Shown: positions 36,600 to 48,518 of the stretch, piece by piece
Layout of the letters: the number at the start of each line of letters is the position of its first letter
How positions within the stretch are numbered: the first letter of the stretch is position 1
Assembly: GCA_964017145.1 (NCBI GenBank)
Contig: OZ024847.1
Location: 3,286,001 to 3,350,000, forward strand
Source of the DNA: Agrocybe praecox
Lineage: Eukaryota > Basidiomycota > Agaricomycetes > Agaricales > Agrocybaceae
DNA: 64,000 nucleotides
Reading direction: 5' to 3'
Position numbers and translations under genes: made by a program
Notes under the pieces: generated by a model
The model's database searches: none
Told to the model about the DNA's origin: nothing
What the model saw: the letters and a program-made list of their open reading frames with translations, nothing else

Positions 36600-38225
36600 G
36601 GGCGGGAGGGATCAAACCATCATGCTTCAAACTTGTTCAATCCCTGTTCTTCCATTTAGTTTGATTGTACTGCAGTATGTCATCTTGTAAGAAGTAAAAT
36701 CAACCCATGAGCGGATAGGTAGGTATGCAAATTTGCAGAAGCCGTTGTGGCAGTGCAGTCTGACCGACTTCCTAATCCGTAGCGTAGATTAGATCAGATC
36801 AGTTCGTGACAGTGCGACGCGTCCGTACATCATCCTTCGAGTCGCTTTGGCCACTTCCGCCATCGTGCGAGCCTGCTCGACGCGCTTCCGAGCCCAGCTA
36901 TGCCATTCAGCTGCATTCTGTGCTGCTCCACCATTGGTAGGTTTGGTAACAGTTGCCTATAGGGATGCCATTATAGCGTGTATCTGTACTGTGGCATTTT
37001 CAGCGGGTACTGCCACAATCTAGAAATATAATAGTGGTACTTGTTTAATGTGGGCCAGTGCTGTGCATGGCATATACGAGTCCATTTGTTTTCTCTCTCC
37101 AAGGTAATAAGTTTTGTGCATGAAATGATGAAATAGACATGAAATTATATTTTCCCTGAGTCATAAAATACTTTTCAGAGAATAGCAGCACATACAGCCT
37201 CTAAGATATGTATAAAATTTAAATATCAAAATAGTGTCAAGCCAGAATCGATTCCTGTCAAACTTGATCAAAACCGTCGAAGACGGTGCAAGTCCATTGT
37301 GGCTGTGACAACTCCAAAACGGGTAAGCTTATCTAATGCGTGAGGCTGGCGGCCTGGCGTTTAAAACGGGACAAGTCAATGGCGCGAGTCGGGTCTGGTC
37401 AAGCAATATAAAAACTCATCCTCCTTACGGAGGACTCGTAAAAAGGATGTCAGAATTTGGGGAGGTTTACTCTCGTGCCGCGTTCGGCCGTTGCCGCAGA
37501 TCATGGGATCGAGCGACGGCCCATTAAATTAGAATCGTCGTGTACCACATGTTTCTTTCCTTCACCGACAAAGACCTGCTTAACATCTGTCTGCTCGTGT
37601 TGAGTCTCATAGCCAACTGAGGATGTTCGGAAGCGAGCTTAACCGGTTTTCTGACAAGGAAAGGTTTTTCGTCGACATAGTTGGATAATTCTTTTAATAA
37701 GAAATCCAACGGGGTATTTTCCGGCCAAAATAGATTCTTCAGCACACTATTAATTCGGTTAATGGTGCCACTCAGTGTCAGCTATGGTAATAACACGACC
37801 AAAAAACTATCCACTCATTTGAGTAGATTAGATTAGATAATAGATTAGATAATGTATGGTATCTGTCTGACATTGCAATATCGTAGTGGATAGCCGAATA
37901 ATTCCTCACTCTGAGTATGTGACTGCCAACTGTATTTTATTTTGCAACGAAGTTTAGCCATTAGATGTGACTACACAGTGGATTGCATTGCTGCCGCAGG
38001 TTGGAGACAAGGTTTGAAGCATGATATCTCTTCTATTTGTATTCAATGGGAAGTGGAGGGTGGGTGAAAAAGAAAGCTCTCTCGAGCTCCCAGTCGGGCG
38101 TGCTCGAGGGCTGCACGGGGCGATGATGGTGGTTCGTAAAAACAGAGTCTTACGTGTCACATCAGTTCGCCCAAAGACCTTATTCTTGCCTCGTGATCAT
38201 TCTTCCCTTGATGCGAGAATATCAA

Positions 38226-38419
38226 TCTTTGGGGGTCACCCCTGCAGACACATTTCTATTCGTAGAGTAAGCTTGCGAGCTGCTAGAAAAATGTATTATA
38301 TGTAGCTAGCTAAATAGAGTTTGGGCGAAAGCCCAGTGCCGGATTTGCGCCCGGCCTGGGGCTCTCCTGCCCATGAAGCAGACTTCACTTCATGTTTTAT
38401 ATCGAGACGATACTGCGAC
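38226..38419. repeat. 194-bp direct repeat, right copy
   Basis: Same sequence as 36406-36599, with one visible change (GGCCTGGGG against GGCCCGGGG). Same orientation, 1,820 bp downstream. Confidence 0.85.
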
Positions 38420-39135
38420 ACCCAATTTTAGGAATGTCATGACGTGGCGAGTGAGTCTCGATACCCACATTTAGGAGTGACAGACCACATTTATTTTATT
38501 CTAGGCAAAACTTAGCCCTATATTCAAAAGGTCGGCGCTGTTAATGGGTGCTTATCTTATCACGATGTTACATAATGTGTCCGGCCAAGGATGTGTGAGT
38601 GTTTTAAAAGGAGCAGCCTACGATCTTTAGGAAATACAAACAGTATATGAATATCCCAATCTGATGTATTTCAGTCTCGCAGATACCTGAAGATATTATC
38701 GGATAATAACAATATAGTCAGTAAACTGAATGTGGAATACACTTCAAGCTTGGTAGTAATTTGTATTCGACAAAAGGTCAGCTCAAAAGCATAAATAGGC
38801 TGCATGAAATTAACTCGAAGACTCGAGGATGGCATGATTAATTATGGAGAAAGGAAAGCAGACATGGCCAATGCCACTGGAAATTTGGAAGTCATCATGC
38901 ACAAATCTGCAGAAAATAAAGAGTAGACAATGTTACCATCTTTGCTTTTATATGGTGTAACAAAAGATATATGCAGCATGTAAACATTTGAATGTGAAAG
39001 AGAATATATTTTAATTTTAATTTTAGCCAAATTGGGCAGAGTACGCGATCAATTAGCGATCAACTTCGCGGATCAGGTCATATTTGAGGCCTTCAAAATG
39101 TGTGTTTGCATCACTTCAGTGAACCACAGTAAGGA

Positions 39136-39179
39136 CCTATTAGGTTGATTAATTTCTGATAAATAAACAACCTAATAGG
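39136..39179. repeat. Inverted repeat, 12-bp perfect arms
   Basis: CCTATTAGGTTG (39136-39147) and CAACCTAATAGG (39168-39179) around a 20-nt AT-rich loop. Possibly a small fold-back element. Confidence 0.7.
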
Positions 39180-39183
39180 CCCT

Positions 39184-39350
39184 TTAAAATGTTTTTGCAG
39201 AAACATTTTTGCACAAAACATTTCTTTTAAAACATTTTTGTCCTTTAAAATGTTTTTGCACTTTGAAACATTTTAGCATATTTTAAAACATTTTACAATA
39301 TAAAACATTTCTACCCTTCTAAATAAAGACCCAAAAACATTTTTAGAAAA
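39184..39350. repeat. Cluster of AAAACATTTT / AAAATGTTTT words on both strands
   Basis: At least eight copies of (T)TTAAAACATTTT or its complement occur within 170 bp, separated by short variable spacers. The word is nearly self-complementary, so the cluster can fold in many ways. Confidence 0.6.
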
Positions 39351-39478
39351 AGTGTGACAATGTCACTAGATCTAATCTGATGTGTGGCTATACTGTAATG
39401 TTTTATTTTACTGTGGCTATGCTTTGAATATCTTATCTGACTTGTAGCTATTTTAATAAATATCTTATCTAGATAGTA

Positions 39479-39769
39479 GTTATCTTATCATATCTTATTC
39501 TATCCTATCTTATCATATCATATCTTATCTTATCATATCCTATCCTATCATATCTTATCATATCTTATCCTATCTTATCATATCTTATCATATCTTATCA
39601 TATCTTATCTTATCCTATCTTATCTTATCCTATCCTATCCTATCATATCTTATCCTATCTTATCATATCATATCTTATCATATCATATCTTATCCTATCT
39701 TATCATATCTTATTCTATCCCATCTTATCATTATCTTATCTTATCTTATCTTATCTTATCTTATCTTAT
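39479..39769. repeat. TATCT/TATCC/TATCA pentamer satellite
   Basis: About 290 bp of nearly pure 5-mers of the form TATCH (T, C or A at the fifth position), ending in a homogeneous run of TTATC units. One or two phase slips (for example near 39729) are visible. Confidence 0.9.
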
Positions 39770-40688
39770 GTGTGTTTGGAATATCTCACATGATTAAATG
39801 CCTAAAAGGCTACATTGTCTGATTTCTCATGTTTTGGGCGCTTTTTTGCCACAAAAAAGAGGTGGATATAGGTTCTAGTAATTTATAATGATTTATAAGA
39901 CCTTTAAAAATGCATAAATACAAAGAGAAAGGATGGATGCACAGAAGTGCATCTGGATAATGTTCAAAAATAATATGACTTATTTATAAATATGTCCAAA
40001 AAGCGAACTTTTGCTATACTTTTATACATCACAAGTCCTCTTGAAGACTGTTAGACTACTTCAAGAGTCTATAGATACCTTATATAGCAAGCATAGTAGG
40101 TTTAATCTCTTAAAATATGGTGAAAAAGCGAAAACATCCCAATTGGGAAATAACTTCCATATTTGGACATCAGTCAAAATCATAGCTTTCAATGCATAAT
40201 TCACAGTATTCTGAGGCTTTTGTAGGATGGATATGATGTCCATTATTGTATTTAAGCCCTTATGCAGTAATGAAACCACCAACTATACATGTAAAGAACT
40301 TCTGGTAAGTGTCTTGTTTAAGCTAGGCTTGAATATAGAATCCACATCTGTAATATAGATGAATATGTTCTATAGTTCCTTTTAAGTACTCTTATAGTTC
40401 AAAATTGTACAAAAGTAACATTTACTTATGGATGAAACAAACAGTTGGTATATAGCTACGTCAGTTTACTTATGACTTGAGATACTCAAAGTGATAATTC
40501 ATTGTTGACAACCGAATTCATAAGCTTAGGATTCCTTTCAGACTAGTGTGTAGACCTTGTTGGTAGGGTTAATAGGATTCTGTTTTATATTCATACTGTT
40601 CTTATGCAAAGGACTCCTTGCAACTTATATAGTTTGAGTTGATCCACTAAAGATACTTAGCAATATAGGCAAGTTATGTCAAACACAG

Positions 40689-40888
40689 NNNNNNNNNNNN
40701 NNNNNNNNNNNNNNNNNNNNNNNNNNNNNNNNNNNNNNNNNNNNNNNNNNNNNNNNNNNNNNNNNNNNNNNNNNNNNNNNNNNNNNNNNNNNNNNNNNNN
40801 NNNNNNNNNNNNNNNNNNNNNNNNNNNNNNNNNNNNNNNNNNNNNNNNNNNNNNNNNNNNNNNNNNNNNNNNNNNNNNNNNNNNNNNN
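40689..40888. other. Assembly gap (200 N)
   Basis: Exactly 200 undetermined bases. The round number suggests a scaffolding or size-estimated gap and marks a contig join between the two copies of the 12.7-kb segment. Confidence 0.99.
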
Positions 40889-42815
40889 CGGCTCGTTCAG
40901 TTCAGCTCGCCCATCAAATTACCGATGTTTCAATTATAATAGCAGTGGCACTCCCACGCTGTACGGTTCGTCATCGTCGTCAACAGTGACGAGCACTTAT
41001 CTCGTTCGCTGCTTTTTAGCGGTAGGTAGCACTGGCTTGCCAAAAAATTTGCTCAAATATAACCAGTCCTTGACATGGCATGTCAGAGTACTTGTCCCCT
41101 TCCCCGACGACGGCCATGACATTGTGGTAGGACTATATTTAGAATCATGTACCTGCTCCTATTTCTTGACCATCGTGGTGGACGGCGACCACTGTTCCTG
41201 GTCGATTCCTTTGATTTTTTGCAGCTTAGAGTAGATTATAGTTACGGTACACTATGCTAGAATGCATTACAATGGATTTATTACAAGATACCGTACTTTG
41301 GTGTAACTACTCATCAGCGAGGACTATTCTGGCTGCTGGCAGTGGTGTCTAGTAGCTAACAGTCCATAAAAAGATATCGAGGACGTAGAAATGTGAGGTG
41401 AACCATAAGAGTTTATTTTCCGAGTTGGGCGCCTAAATTCAAATACAGCATTCTCATTGGTTGGAGAGACCGGGCCGTCATAACTATATGTCACCATATA
41501 CACAGCAATGCTCACTACATATTTGAAACGTCTTATTGTGGTATGACAAGACTCTGATAATAGCTAGACATACCATGACTGCAATATTCAGACAGCGGGT
41601 AAGGATGAATATGTACCTGTAATACTGGTGAATAGGATCCGTTAGCAACCAGGTTTCAACGTTATATATATCAACCTGTATACTACTACCCTACCATTAC
41701 CTTACTACCAAACATTATTCAAATTTGAACATAGTCGACAAAGTTGATGTAACATAGGATGTAGTACAGACTACATACATGTAAGCCACCTTAGCATAAT
41801 GACTTCTATCTTGGATAAAATTACGGAGATTTGTTACAGTCTGAATGAGTTCGTGGTCGTCACAAGCGCCCTGACTTCAAGATCCTTTATCTTCGAAATA
41901 ATATCTAACCAACCTCTAGCCCGTCAGGCATGTCATGGGTTAATTGGGAAGGTATGCCCCAAGACACACCTTATGAGAAACTTCAACACAATGTACACTA
42001 TCCACCGGTGCTCGTACGATGGAAGGTAGTAATAATCCTGGCATCTGCTATATGATTGAAGATACTCAACCTTCTAATTAAATATTTCCCTTACGGAGGG
42101 AGTTTTATGCGCTGGCACATACCTCTGTCTTACAATCTCTTCTACAATTTTTCGTGGCAGATATACACGGACAAAGGGCGCCCTCTAATGCTACATGAAG
42201 GCGACAACGACCAAGATTTGGCACAAGAGAGCAGGCGGAAAAGAACCAAATGCTCCTCACTTACGAGCTCTTTGCGTGATATATTATGCATATTTATATC
42301 ATATATGTAAAACATACTACGCACCACCGAGAGGTTTAGAGCGAGGGACAAATAATACAGCGAGAAATGCCCGTCGCTGTTGGTTATGATGCCGAAGGAC
42401 GACGGCCACTGTGACAGGGCTGTGCAACTATATTCGGAACCTAATTCTACTAACAGGACTCAATGAGCCGTTAGTATACTTACTCGTAAAACAAAGGAAT
42501 GGATAAGGGTACGAGCCGGGGCAACTGCTCGTCGCTGTTGACGGCGGTGGCAACACCACCATAATAACAATATTCAATGATCCACAATTGGAACATCGGG
42601 AATTATGGTATTTGATGGGCAGCGGACTGGACTGAACGAGCCGCCAACGCCATGGCTGGACCGAAGAAAGGTATGAAATAAGTGCTCGTCACTGTTGACG
42701 ACGGTGACGAGCACGACGTGGGAGTGCCGTTACTATAATTGGAATGTCCTTACCCAATACAGTTCATTTCGATTGGCGGGACTTGGACTCACGAGCCGCC
42801 AATGCCGTGGCTGAA
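40889..42815. mobile_element. Candidate DNA-transposon-like element with multi-unit inverted ends
   Basis: The first 115 bp after the gap (40889-41003) are, in reverse complement, the same unit as the forward units at 42526-42660 and 42683-42815 (shared words GTGCTCGTCACTGTTGACGA, GTGGGAGTGCC, TTGATGGGC, AACGAGCCG). Inverted ends around a 1.5-kb interior suggest a non-autonomous DNA element, cut on the left by the gap. No transposase-like frame is seen inside. Confidence 0.45.
42526..42815. repeat. Two tandem units of about 155 bp, plus a diverged third upstream
   Basis: Both units start TGCTCGTC.CTGTTGACG.CGG and end ACGAGCCGCCAA.GCC.TGGCTG.AC, with centres less alike. A more diverged copy can be followed near 42370-42480 (CGTCGCTGTTGG...GGACTCAATGAGCCG). 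The second unit also contains a palindrome, GCTCGTCAC...GTGACGAGC (about 42685-42712). Confidence 0.65.
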
Positions 42816-43530
42816 CAGTGATGTCCGGGAAAGGCATGACTTTGTGAAAAAACAAGAGGGAGCTAAGTTGCGCTATTGCCCACTGCAGGGGAGATGTCCA
42901 ATTAGGTCGTGTTAGATAGGAACATTGATATCAAGTTCCTATCTAGTACGATCAGTTTGATGGGAGTTACAGGTGGTTCCAGGAGTCGGGTCCTAAATAA
43001 ATTGCCAAAATAGTATAACCGGTGACGCCGCGCCGGGTCGATCGCATGAGGCCGAGTTATCTTTTCTTGTTCTCCAACCATTTTTGTCTTTGGCGTGTTA
43101 CCCTTTGCTATATATCTGTGCGTACGCTGGAATACCACGGACAAAAGGTGCGCATACATATACTACGCAATTTTGATTTACCTATCTCGAGACTATATTA
43201 ATGAGTGATGGTAGCAGCTGATCTGGGCCAATCTGCATTTGTTGCAATTCATCATTGTACGTGAAGGAAATAAACAAGAAGAACGAAGCGGATTGGCAGC
43301 GGAGAAAGGGTGTTAGGTGTTATATCGGAGAGAATTCCCAGGAACACCTGTGAGCAGCACGCCATTGAGAAGGCGATTTATTGACCGAAGGTCAAGACTA
43401 ACTTCTTTAGGTTCTTAAGTTCCTGCAACGAGGAAACATAATATTCTTATGTTGAGACGCCTCGAGGCTATTCTCTAATCCTCTTTCCCACTCTTGTCCC
43501 TGAAGTTACGTCTGGACATATGCGAATGCA

Positions 43531-46500
43531 ATGACCAGTTTCCTTCGGAAGAAGAATAAACAGGATAGCCCTACGAAATCTGGAAATTCAGCGGGCCTGA
43601 CTACTAGCCCGACATCTTCACCTCCTTTATTCGCCCGGTTTGCGACGACAGCACAGAAAGATGGCGGAACAACACGAATGGTATCCTCTCCGATGATGCT
43701 GAGCAGTCAGAGGAAGGATATACCTCAGAAAGGTCTAGCTGGCAATGGGTTTAGCTACTCATCCACTTCTTTGACGGTTGGGAACCGAGATGGAGACCCA
43801 ACATATATCAGAAAGGTATCCGAGAGCAACCAAACACCTCCCCTCCCAATCAAAACGACGACTTACGGTCCATCATCTCCAACATCACCGAGACCTGACT
43901 CCAGAGTGTTCGTTGATAAGCCTCTTCTTCCGCCAATTCCTAATGCCCCTATATCTTCCTCCGTACCCGCTGTCGGTCGTCGAACAACTACTACCCATAA
44001 TCCCGGACCTCCTCCTACTTTTCTTACACAAGCACAGAATCAACCCATAAGAGGGCGGACGTCTTTGGACAGTTACGTTGGAGACGTAGAGAGAAAACAA
44101 CCTCTTCAGAGAACCGGGTCCGCTCAAGCTCAATACGCGCCCTATAGGTTTGCGCCGACACCACCCGCGAAACCAAACGGATCGATATCCAAGCCTCTGA
44201 TGGGCAATGGGCAGTCATCACCACCTCCCCCTGTTTTTGCTCGCCAACACCTTCCTACGTCCGGCAATCTTTCAAGTCCAAACCAAACTTTATCGCCACA
44301 GTACAATTATGCTACATTAGATGGGCCAAATGGGATCGGTGGTGGTGGTCCTACGAAGCGGATGAGCTTGGTAGGACCACAGCTGCAGCCAGATGCACAA
44401 AGAACACCGATGTCCGACCATGGAATAGATCTACCTCCTGAATTTGCTTTGTTCCAGGTAAGTAACCTCATCCCCTCATCTCTTGAATCTTCTTTGCACG
44501 ACTTCCTTTGACCTTCGTTGGAACATGGCCCTTGCCTTCATTGCAAAAGTTTGCCGGTCCGTGAGCACGTTCTGCCTCCCGGCCAAGTGACGAGCTCGGG
44601 ATGGAGAGGAAGAAGGTTAATCATGTCACCAGATTCCGAGCTTCCGTGAAAATCTCGTCTATTCAGCTCCAGGCGTCAATAAACTTGTCGGCTGTTACAC
44701 GTGTAGTCGGGTAGACGTAAAGCTTTCCGTCCTCGACGAGGGAGATTTCCCATGCCGTTATTACCCTTATTATTCGCATATCGCGTAAAGGCAGGAAAGC
44801 TTTCGCCGCACGATCGTCATAGGTGTTCGATCTTCTTAGGCTAGTACAAGCGTTTTTTACACGCTTGCACTTCTTTTTTTTTTTGTTTGGTTTTGCCTGG
44901 TGGACATGTTTATTTATTGCTTCCCCTTCCCCCGTCTTCATCTAACTCACCTCTTTCCCGTTCATAGGACTACAACGAGACTATATCGATCCCGAGTGCT
45001 CCGAACTCATTGAATTCACGCCGACCGCCTCAATCTGCTTCTGGCAACGCTGTAAATGCAGAGGCTATAGAGCAGGTGCCAAATCTTAACGTTCCACGAT
45101 CGGTTAGTGCCTTTCTCTTTTGATTTTTTTTTAGCATGATATCATGTACTCACGTCACCTAACACAATCTTGTTGAATCTCGTATGTTGCTTAGAGTGTT
45201 CATTTAGGTGGAGACGCTCAGCCGAGAGCAATTCCATATCAACCTCCTCCTCCTACTCAACTTCAATATCAACCAACGCATAGCAATCTATCGCAGCCTC
45301 ACACCACCAATCCTCCATTAAATCCCCCGCAATTCACTGAAATGGGCAGTGCTGCAAGTCGAATTTTGGCTCCAGATTTTCTGTCTTCTTCTTACAAGGG
45401 CTTGTCGGGCCCACCACGATTCTTGGGACCCTCGAACCCACCTCCGCCTTCTTTGTACAATGGCAACGTGGTTGACTCGGTTTCTTCTCAACAACCATCG
45501 TCGCCGAAGAAAACCCAAAGGGTTATTAGTCCTTCGACTTCACCGCCGCCCTTGCCTTCTGTGTCTGCCCTTACTACCAATGCCACAGTAGTAAACGGAA
45601 GATATTCACAACAGAATGGACAACCTGCACGAAAACCTTCACAATCTCAGTATCCTCAGCAGCAACAAATTTTACCACCACAACCTCGCCCTCAAGCACA
45701 ACATCCTCAAACGCCGCCTTCGATACCTCATCCTCCACCATCGTCGCATCACTTTCACCCAGGTCAGATCGTACCTGCTCCATTACGGAAATCCCCGAGT
45801 ATGCAATCTGCGAACGCGCCTCAGAGAGGTAAACCGCGTATATTTGCTGCAATGGAGGCCCAAGAAAATGAAATTGGCAATAATGCAGCTGTCCAACCCA
45901 CACTGCCTCCAACTATTCCACCACATTTTGACCCTGGAATCCAGCCTAACCAAACATTGCACAGTCGTTCCTCTTTGAATTCGCATCACCCTCAGCCACC
46001 GAATCCACCTTTACTGCCGCCGGTAGAATTTTTGAGTCCAAAATCACGAATAGAAGATCTTCCAAGCCAATATGGGAATGGTGAGGACCGACGTCCGTCA
46101 TCATCATCATCGACGAGCCTGTTGTCATCTTCTCCTTCCAAAGTTGCGCCACATCATGCAGCGGGGTCTGATCCTCTTTTGCGTACGCCACGGTCGGACA
46201 GTGTCCGCTCTCTATCCAAGCCCGATGAACCCCCACAACAGTTGATATCTCCTCAAGCTACTCCGCGAACCCGCAAGCTCAGCAAAGCTAAGACCCATAC
46301 AGACAATGCCTCCATCATCAGTCACTCCAGTGTCGCTGCTCCGAGTACTCCAGAGAATAGACGTCTTCATTCGCATGCTAGCCATCGGAGTATCAGCAAG
46401 TCCAGGTCATCAACACCTGGAGCGTCCCACAAGCATCATCAAGGGCAAAGTGAAGGTATAGTGCGTCTGGATGAAGATGTAAAGGTTGGAGTTCCCTTGG

Positions 46501-48518
46501 ACGAGGATCCATTTGCGAGGGTGGAGGGAGTCAAAATGTTAAACACAACTACGCCTCCACCTTCTAATGGGGTGAAGCCACAGGGGCAGGATGTGTATGA
46601 AGACGTTAATCTCCCTGCCGAAGAAAAGTCTGGCCATCTCGTAGCTCCTCAGAATGCAAGCGTCATTGTCACCCCTTTGACGCCTGTTTCTCCGGAGGAG
46701 GCCAAAAAGTCGAGAAAAGACCGCAAGCATAGTAAAGCGAGGAAATCCGATGTGCCGCCACCGTCAAATGGACCGGAAATTGTTGCCAATAATGACACTG
46801 AAAAGGAGACACCTGAGCCAGTGACATTGATGCAATTCCTTTCGGACCCACAATTACTGTCTACATTGTTGTCCTTCCTATCGTTCTACGACTGGTGTAC
46901 CCTGTCGTCAATCTCGAAAGTGATCAGGGTAATGCTGGTCAAGGCGCCAGATTTGAGGGAGACAGTCTTGGAGTCGCATTTGAGGACGATTGGTTACTCA
47001 AGGTGGATATGGGATGATAAGGAGCCGTTGTCGTTGTCATTACAAGTAAGGGAAATTTCCCCCTTTCTTCTAATCAAGTTCTGAATCAAAATTCCAGGAC
47101 CTAAATGACTATATGCGCGGTGTTTCCATCCCGAATCATGAGTATGCTCGTGTAGCGGCTATGTACGTGCATTCATTGTCGATACATCCCAACCACCGCG
47201 ACCCTACGCTAGCCGAGACTGTTCGTGCCCTTACTGCATCGACACGGGCATACAGTCGAGTTCTACTACGATTACGTGCGCAAGCGGAGAAAGAAGCTAG
47301 CATGCATAGTCTAAATCATTCACAACCGCCTCCATCTGCATCTGCGAATTCTTTCAAGACACGCGCAGGGACTTCATCGCGTGTATCAAGCCGCGCACCT
47401 TCTCCCACTACTTCTATGAATTCGCATTACCACGGCGGTGTTCAAGCACCGGGAGCTGTTCAGCAAACCTCTTCGCAGACCAGTCTCACATTTAGGTCGC
47501 CCTTGTTCCGATTGAGGCGTGCACCGCTTCTGCGAGTTTTTGTGCCTTCTCCAGAAGGTGACTGGCTTTCGGATAAAAGCGTTTTGGAATGCGAAGCCGA
47601 GTGCAAGCGTGCTGGTATAGGACACCTACTACGACTTGGAGATGTGATATGGGACGTGGCCGTCGGAGATGAAGGAAACGTTGGGAGGCTAGTGTGGGAT
47701 GGCAGCTATCTTATCGTAAGTTTAATTTTTCACTTTTGCCATTGGGATTACCATTGCAAGATATTTCATACTATTTGTTTGTTGTGTTAACTCTTGTTCT
47801 TTGTACCTTTTAGGATTTGGACTATACGTACTCGCCTGTTGGGGATCTTCCGAAGTACTTACCCACATTGGCGTTTCCACCGTCATACTTCCATCGTGTC
47901 ATACGCACTGGGCCCAACGTCACCAACCCCATTGTACATATTGATATTAGCCCATGGGGTGAAGAGATTGCTATGAACCTACAGCTTCTCCAAGATCGTG
48001 TGCGAACAGAGACGTAAGCGTACATGCCTTTTTTATCATACTTGGTGTCTAAATTTTATTTCTAAATGCTGTAGGCCACAAGGAGCATACCATAATGTTG
48101 TACGATGGGTCCATCGATCCTCTTTTTCCATCAGACCTTCCAGGAACGCACAGCGGTACAATACGCCCCCTAAACCGGGTCAAGGTGGCAGTGGTAAGAT
48201 ACCAATCCCCGACTCGACCAACTTATTCGTGGATCCTGGCTGGTACGGCACTATCGTTGTGGAGACAGAAGGCACGAACGAAGCACTTGCAGATCTGCAA
48301 GATCGCTGTGGGCCAGGAGCTTTCCCCCCGCGACCAAGGGGCGTTAATGGGCAGATCAGCCAGGCACAGATCGAGAATAGGAAAGTATTCCGGATCCTGA
48401 GAGAGAAAAGGTAAAGTTTTTCTATTTTTCCTTTTGCAAACGTCACTAATGACCATTTCGTAGTCGGCCGGGAGAGATTTGGATAAAAGCTGTCAATGTG
48501 AAAGAACGTCTCCTATAA
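43531..48518 (+). CDS. Large proline-rich F-box protein, copy 2
   Basis: Same seven-exon structure as the gene at 24250 and also open throughout, with TAA at 48516-48518. It differs by scattered substitutions, mostly in the disordered Pro/Ser/Gln part (for example SSSYKGLSGPP against SSYKDLSAPP), and by whole-codon indels such as an extra Ser there and an extra Pro in the preceding QPPPPTQ-like stretch. The F-box stretch (LMQFLSDPQLLSTLLSFLSF) and the C-terminal ordered part are practically identical. Intron lengths differ by a few bases. The pattern suits two alleles, or a recent duplicate under purifying selection. Confidence 0.8.

Larger units (their letters stand above)
36406..38419. mobile_element. 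Candidate small LTR-type element bounded by 194-bp direct repeats
   Basis: Two direct repeats (36406-36599 and 38226-38419) differ by about one base and enclose 1.63 kb without a convincing coding frame. Identical direct termini with a non-coding interior suit a non-autonomous LTR element (TRIM/LARD-like). Against this, the repeats do not show the usual TG...CA ends, no primer-binding site was recognised, and the flanks (GCGTTC and ACCCAA) give no target-site duplication. Two independent insertions of a short element are an alternative. Confidence 0.45.
38420..40688. other. AT-rich, repeat-laden intergenic DNA up to the assembly gap
   Basis: No gene supported. Contains a 12-bp inverted repeat (39136-39179), a field of AAAACATTTT/AAAATGTTTT words (39184-39350) and the pentamer satellite (39479-39769). 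The rest is AT-rich with only short frames. Confidence 0.6.

Noticed and set aside
37235..37270. tRNA-like GAATCGATTCCTGTC
   Set aside because: The flanking sequence does not fold into acceptor, D and anticodon arms.
38021..38305. 94-codon frame within the 194-bp-repeat element
   Set aside because: It runs from the interior into the repeat and has no domain, so there is no support for a gag or pol remnant.
39479..39769. CRISPR-like array
   Set aside because: It is a simple pentamer satellite without repeat-spacer structure, in a eukaryotic genome.
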